Assembly: GCA_963854835.1 (NCBI GenBank)
Contig: OY978526.1
Coordinates: 11,115,277 to 11,179,276, forward strand
DNA from: Megamerina dolium
Lineage: Eukaryota > Arthropoda > Insecta > Diptera > Megamerinidae
Length of the DNA: 64,000 nt
Reading direction: 5' to 3'
Positions 62,456 through 64,000 of this stretch are shown in pieces (the stretch's first letter is position 1; each line of letters starts with the position of its first letter). The notes under the pieces are model-generated. The model did no database searches. It worked only from the letters and a program-made list of their open reading frames with translations, and had not been told where the DNA came from. The position numbers and the translations under genes are program-made.

Positions 62456-64000
62456 TAAACAAAAAAATCTCCTTACAGTCGGCTGGGGCCGACCAAACTA
62501 TACCCTGCATATGTAGATTTATATATAAAAAGTTTACTCGAATATCCAACTTTTCTTTTATTTCCACTTTTCGAGAAACAATTTTTGCATATACTACTAA
62601 TTTACACCCGAAATATGGTTGACTTTGACGAAATAAAAGGATTTTAAGATAATTCAGAGGCTTAGTATGGGAGCTATATAAAAAGTGGGCGTGGCTTACC
62701 ACTTTCTAGTAAATCCAATTAATTTTTCAATGTTAATCCACACCTTAAATTTGGTGTCCTACGTTGAATAGTTTCTAAGTTATGGTGGTTAACATTTTTG
62801 TTTAATTTCCTCAACTTTGTATGGGAGCCCCAATAAGAAGTGGGCGTGGTACGCAGATTTTTCGCCAGATTATTTCCGACTACGATATTAATTTAAGTGT
62901 CAATTATAGTTATTGTAGACATAAGATTGCCTAAGTTACAGCTGTTTCAATTTAAAATTTGTATGGGGGCTACGATAAACACTGGGCATGGTGCGCCCAT
63001 TTTCTGTGAGCCTAGTTGCTCGTACAATACTAATCTATACCCTAAGTCTCGTTGTCCTAGGCTAAATGGTTTGTAAGCTATGGAGCTTAAAATTTTAGTT
63101 TAATTCACTCGACTTTGTATGGGAGACCCATGAAGGAGTGGGCGTGGCACACTGATTTTCTGCCAGATTTTTGCCGACTACGATATTAATTTAAGTGTCA
63201 ATTATGGTTATTCTAGACAGAAGATTGCCGAAGTTACAGCTGTTTCAATTTAAAATTTGTATGGGGGCTACGATAAACACTGGGCGTGGTGCGCCCATTT
63301 TCTGTGAGCCTAGTTGCTCGTATAATACTAATCCACACCTTAAATCTCGTTATTCTACGCTAAATAGTTTGCAAGTTATAACCGGTAACATTTTTTTTAA
63401 TTTCCGCAACTTTGTATGGGAGACCCAATAAGGAGTGGGCGTGGCACATTGATTTTCTGCCATATTATTTCTGACTGCCGTGTTAATCTAAGTGTCAATT
63501 ATGGTTATTCTAGACAGAAGATTGTAAAAGTTACAGCAGTTTCAATTTAAAAGAAGTACAGACACTTTGTATGGGAGCTACGCTAGAAAGTAGGCGTGGC
63601 TCACCCACTTTTGGCGAGGTTATATAGTAGTATAATATAACTCTATGTGCAAAATATTGTTGTCCCAAGTGGTATATTATGTGAGTTATATCAAGTTAAA
63701 GATTTTGAAAATTTCGAGGTTAGTCGCTTTGAATGCATGGTGTGGGCGTGGTTATTGACCGATCATGCCCAATATCAATCCCCTCCGTACCCTTGGATCA
63801 TAGATTACTTATGCCAAATTTCATCGAAATAGCTCAATATTTACTCAAGTTATCGTGCGAACCAGCCAGGTGACAGACAGACGGACGGACGGACGGACGG
63901 ACGGACGGACGGACGGACATCGTTAAATCGAAAATTTAATCGACGCTGATCACGAATATATATCCATGTCTATATCTCCGGAGATTCCTTCAAGTGGACA
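62456..64000. repeat. Interspersed repeat with ~298-bp tandem period, runs off window end
   Basis: It starts with a GTCGGCTGGGGCCGACC...ATACCCTGCATATG segment, then repeats TTTGTATGGGAG...GGAGTGGGCGTGGC at 62818, 63117 and 63415, and TTTGTATGGGGGCTACGATA with TGGGC(A/G)TGGTGCGCCC at 62962 and 63259, so dimeric units of about 298 bases are built from ~150-bp halves. It ends with a GGAC run (63874-63919) and TCGACGCTGATCACGAATAT. Similar GGAC-ending repeats are common in fly intergenic DNA. The half-unit word is the reverse complement of CCCATACAAA in arrays 1 and 2. Confidence 0.75.
63874..63919. repeat. (GGAC)n microsatellite
   Basis: An ACAGACAGAC start followed by about nine GGAC units, part of the terminal repeat. 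Confidence 0.95.

Overview
The window is strongly AT-rich eukaryotic DNA. It has small phase-compatible exons bounded by GT/AG, long introns and intergenic spaces, many microsatellites (CA, CAA/TTG, TA, ATT, TCA) and a dense load of decayed transposons. Gene content and repeat style point to a higher fly (Diptera, Schizophora; a tephritid-like fruit fly is my best guess). The sequence alone does not fix the species.

Three protein-coding genes are supported. (1) On the + strand, 19.6-33.0 kb, is the 3' part of a collagen gene: eight shared exons and three candidate terminal exons. The C-terminal Cys-containing motif resembles transmembrane collagens XIII/XXIII/XXV; the membrane-anchor exons are not seen and probably lie upstream of the window. 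(2) On the - strand, 34.42-34.84 kb, is a complete two-exon PTRHD1-type peptidyl-tRNA hydrolase-like protein of 121 aa, tail-to-tail with the collagen gene. (3) On the - strand, 38.6-52.65 kb, is a complete five-exon calexcitin-type EF-hand calcium-binding protein of 184 aa, with introns carrying mariner transposons.

Layout: 1-19.6 kb is gene-poor, with two non-LTR retrotransposon RNase H remnants (6.8-7.7 kb on +, 13.6-14.9 kb on -), a 163-bp tandem repeat, TTAA-bounded mini-elements and palindromic repeats. 19.6-33 kb is the collagen gene; its 9.7-kb intron holds a ~150-bp tandem array, a third non-LTR remnant, a SINE with target-site duplication and an RTE-like reverse transcriptase remnant. 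33-38.6 kb holds 3' UTR, PTRHD1 and low-complexity spacer. 38.6-52.65 kb is calexcitin. 52.65-64 kb is intergenic, with a deleted mariner element, a tandemly duplicated coding-like relic, a second ~154-bp array bounded by perfect 14-bp inverted repeats, and a third ~298-bp-period array running off the end.

The least ordinary content is the repeat biology: a tRNA-headed SINE family (at least five copies, partly degraded), three related ~150-bp arrays, a 93-95 bp TTAA...TTAA family, and CGACATTATTG hairpin clusters. On the gene side, the collagen 3' end looks wired for alternative C-termini, and the last calexcitin intron is open and divisible by three. No single new multi-gene system was found.
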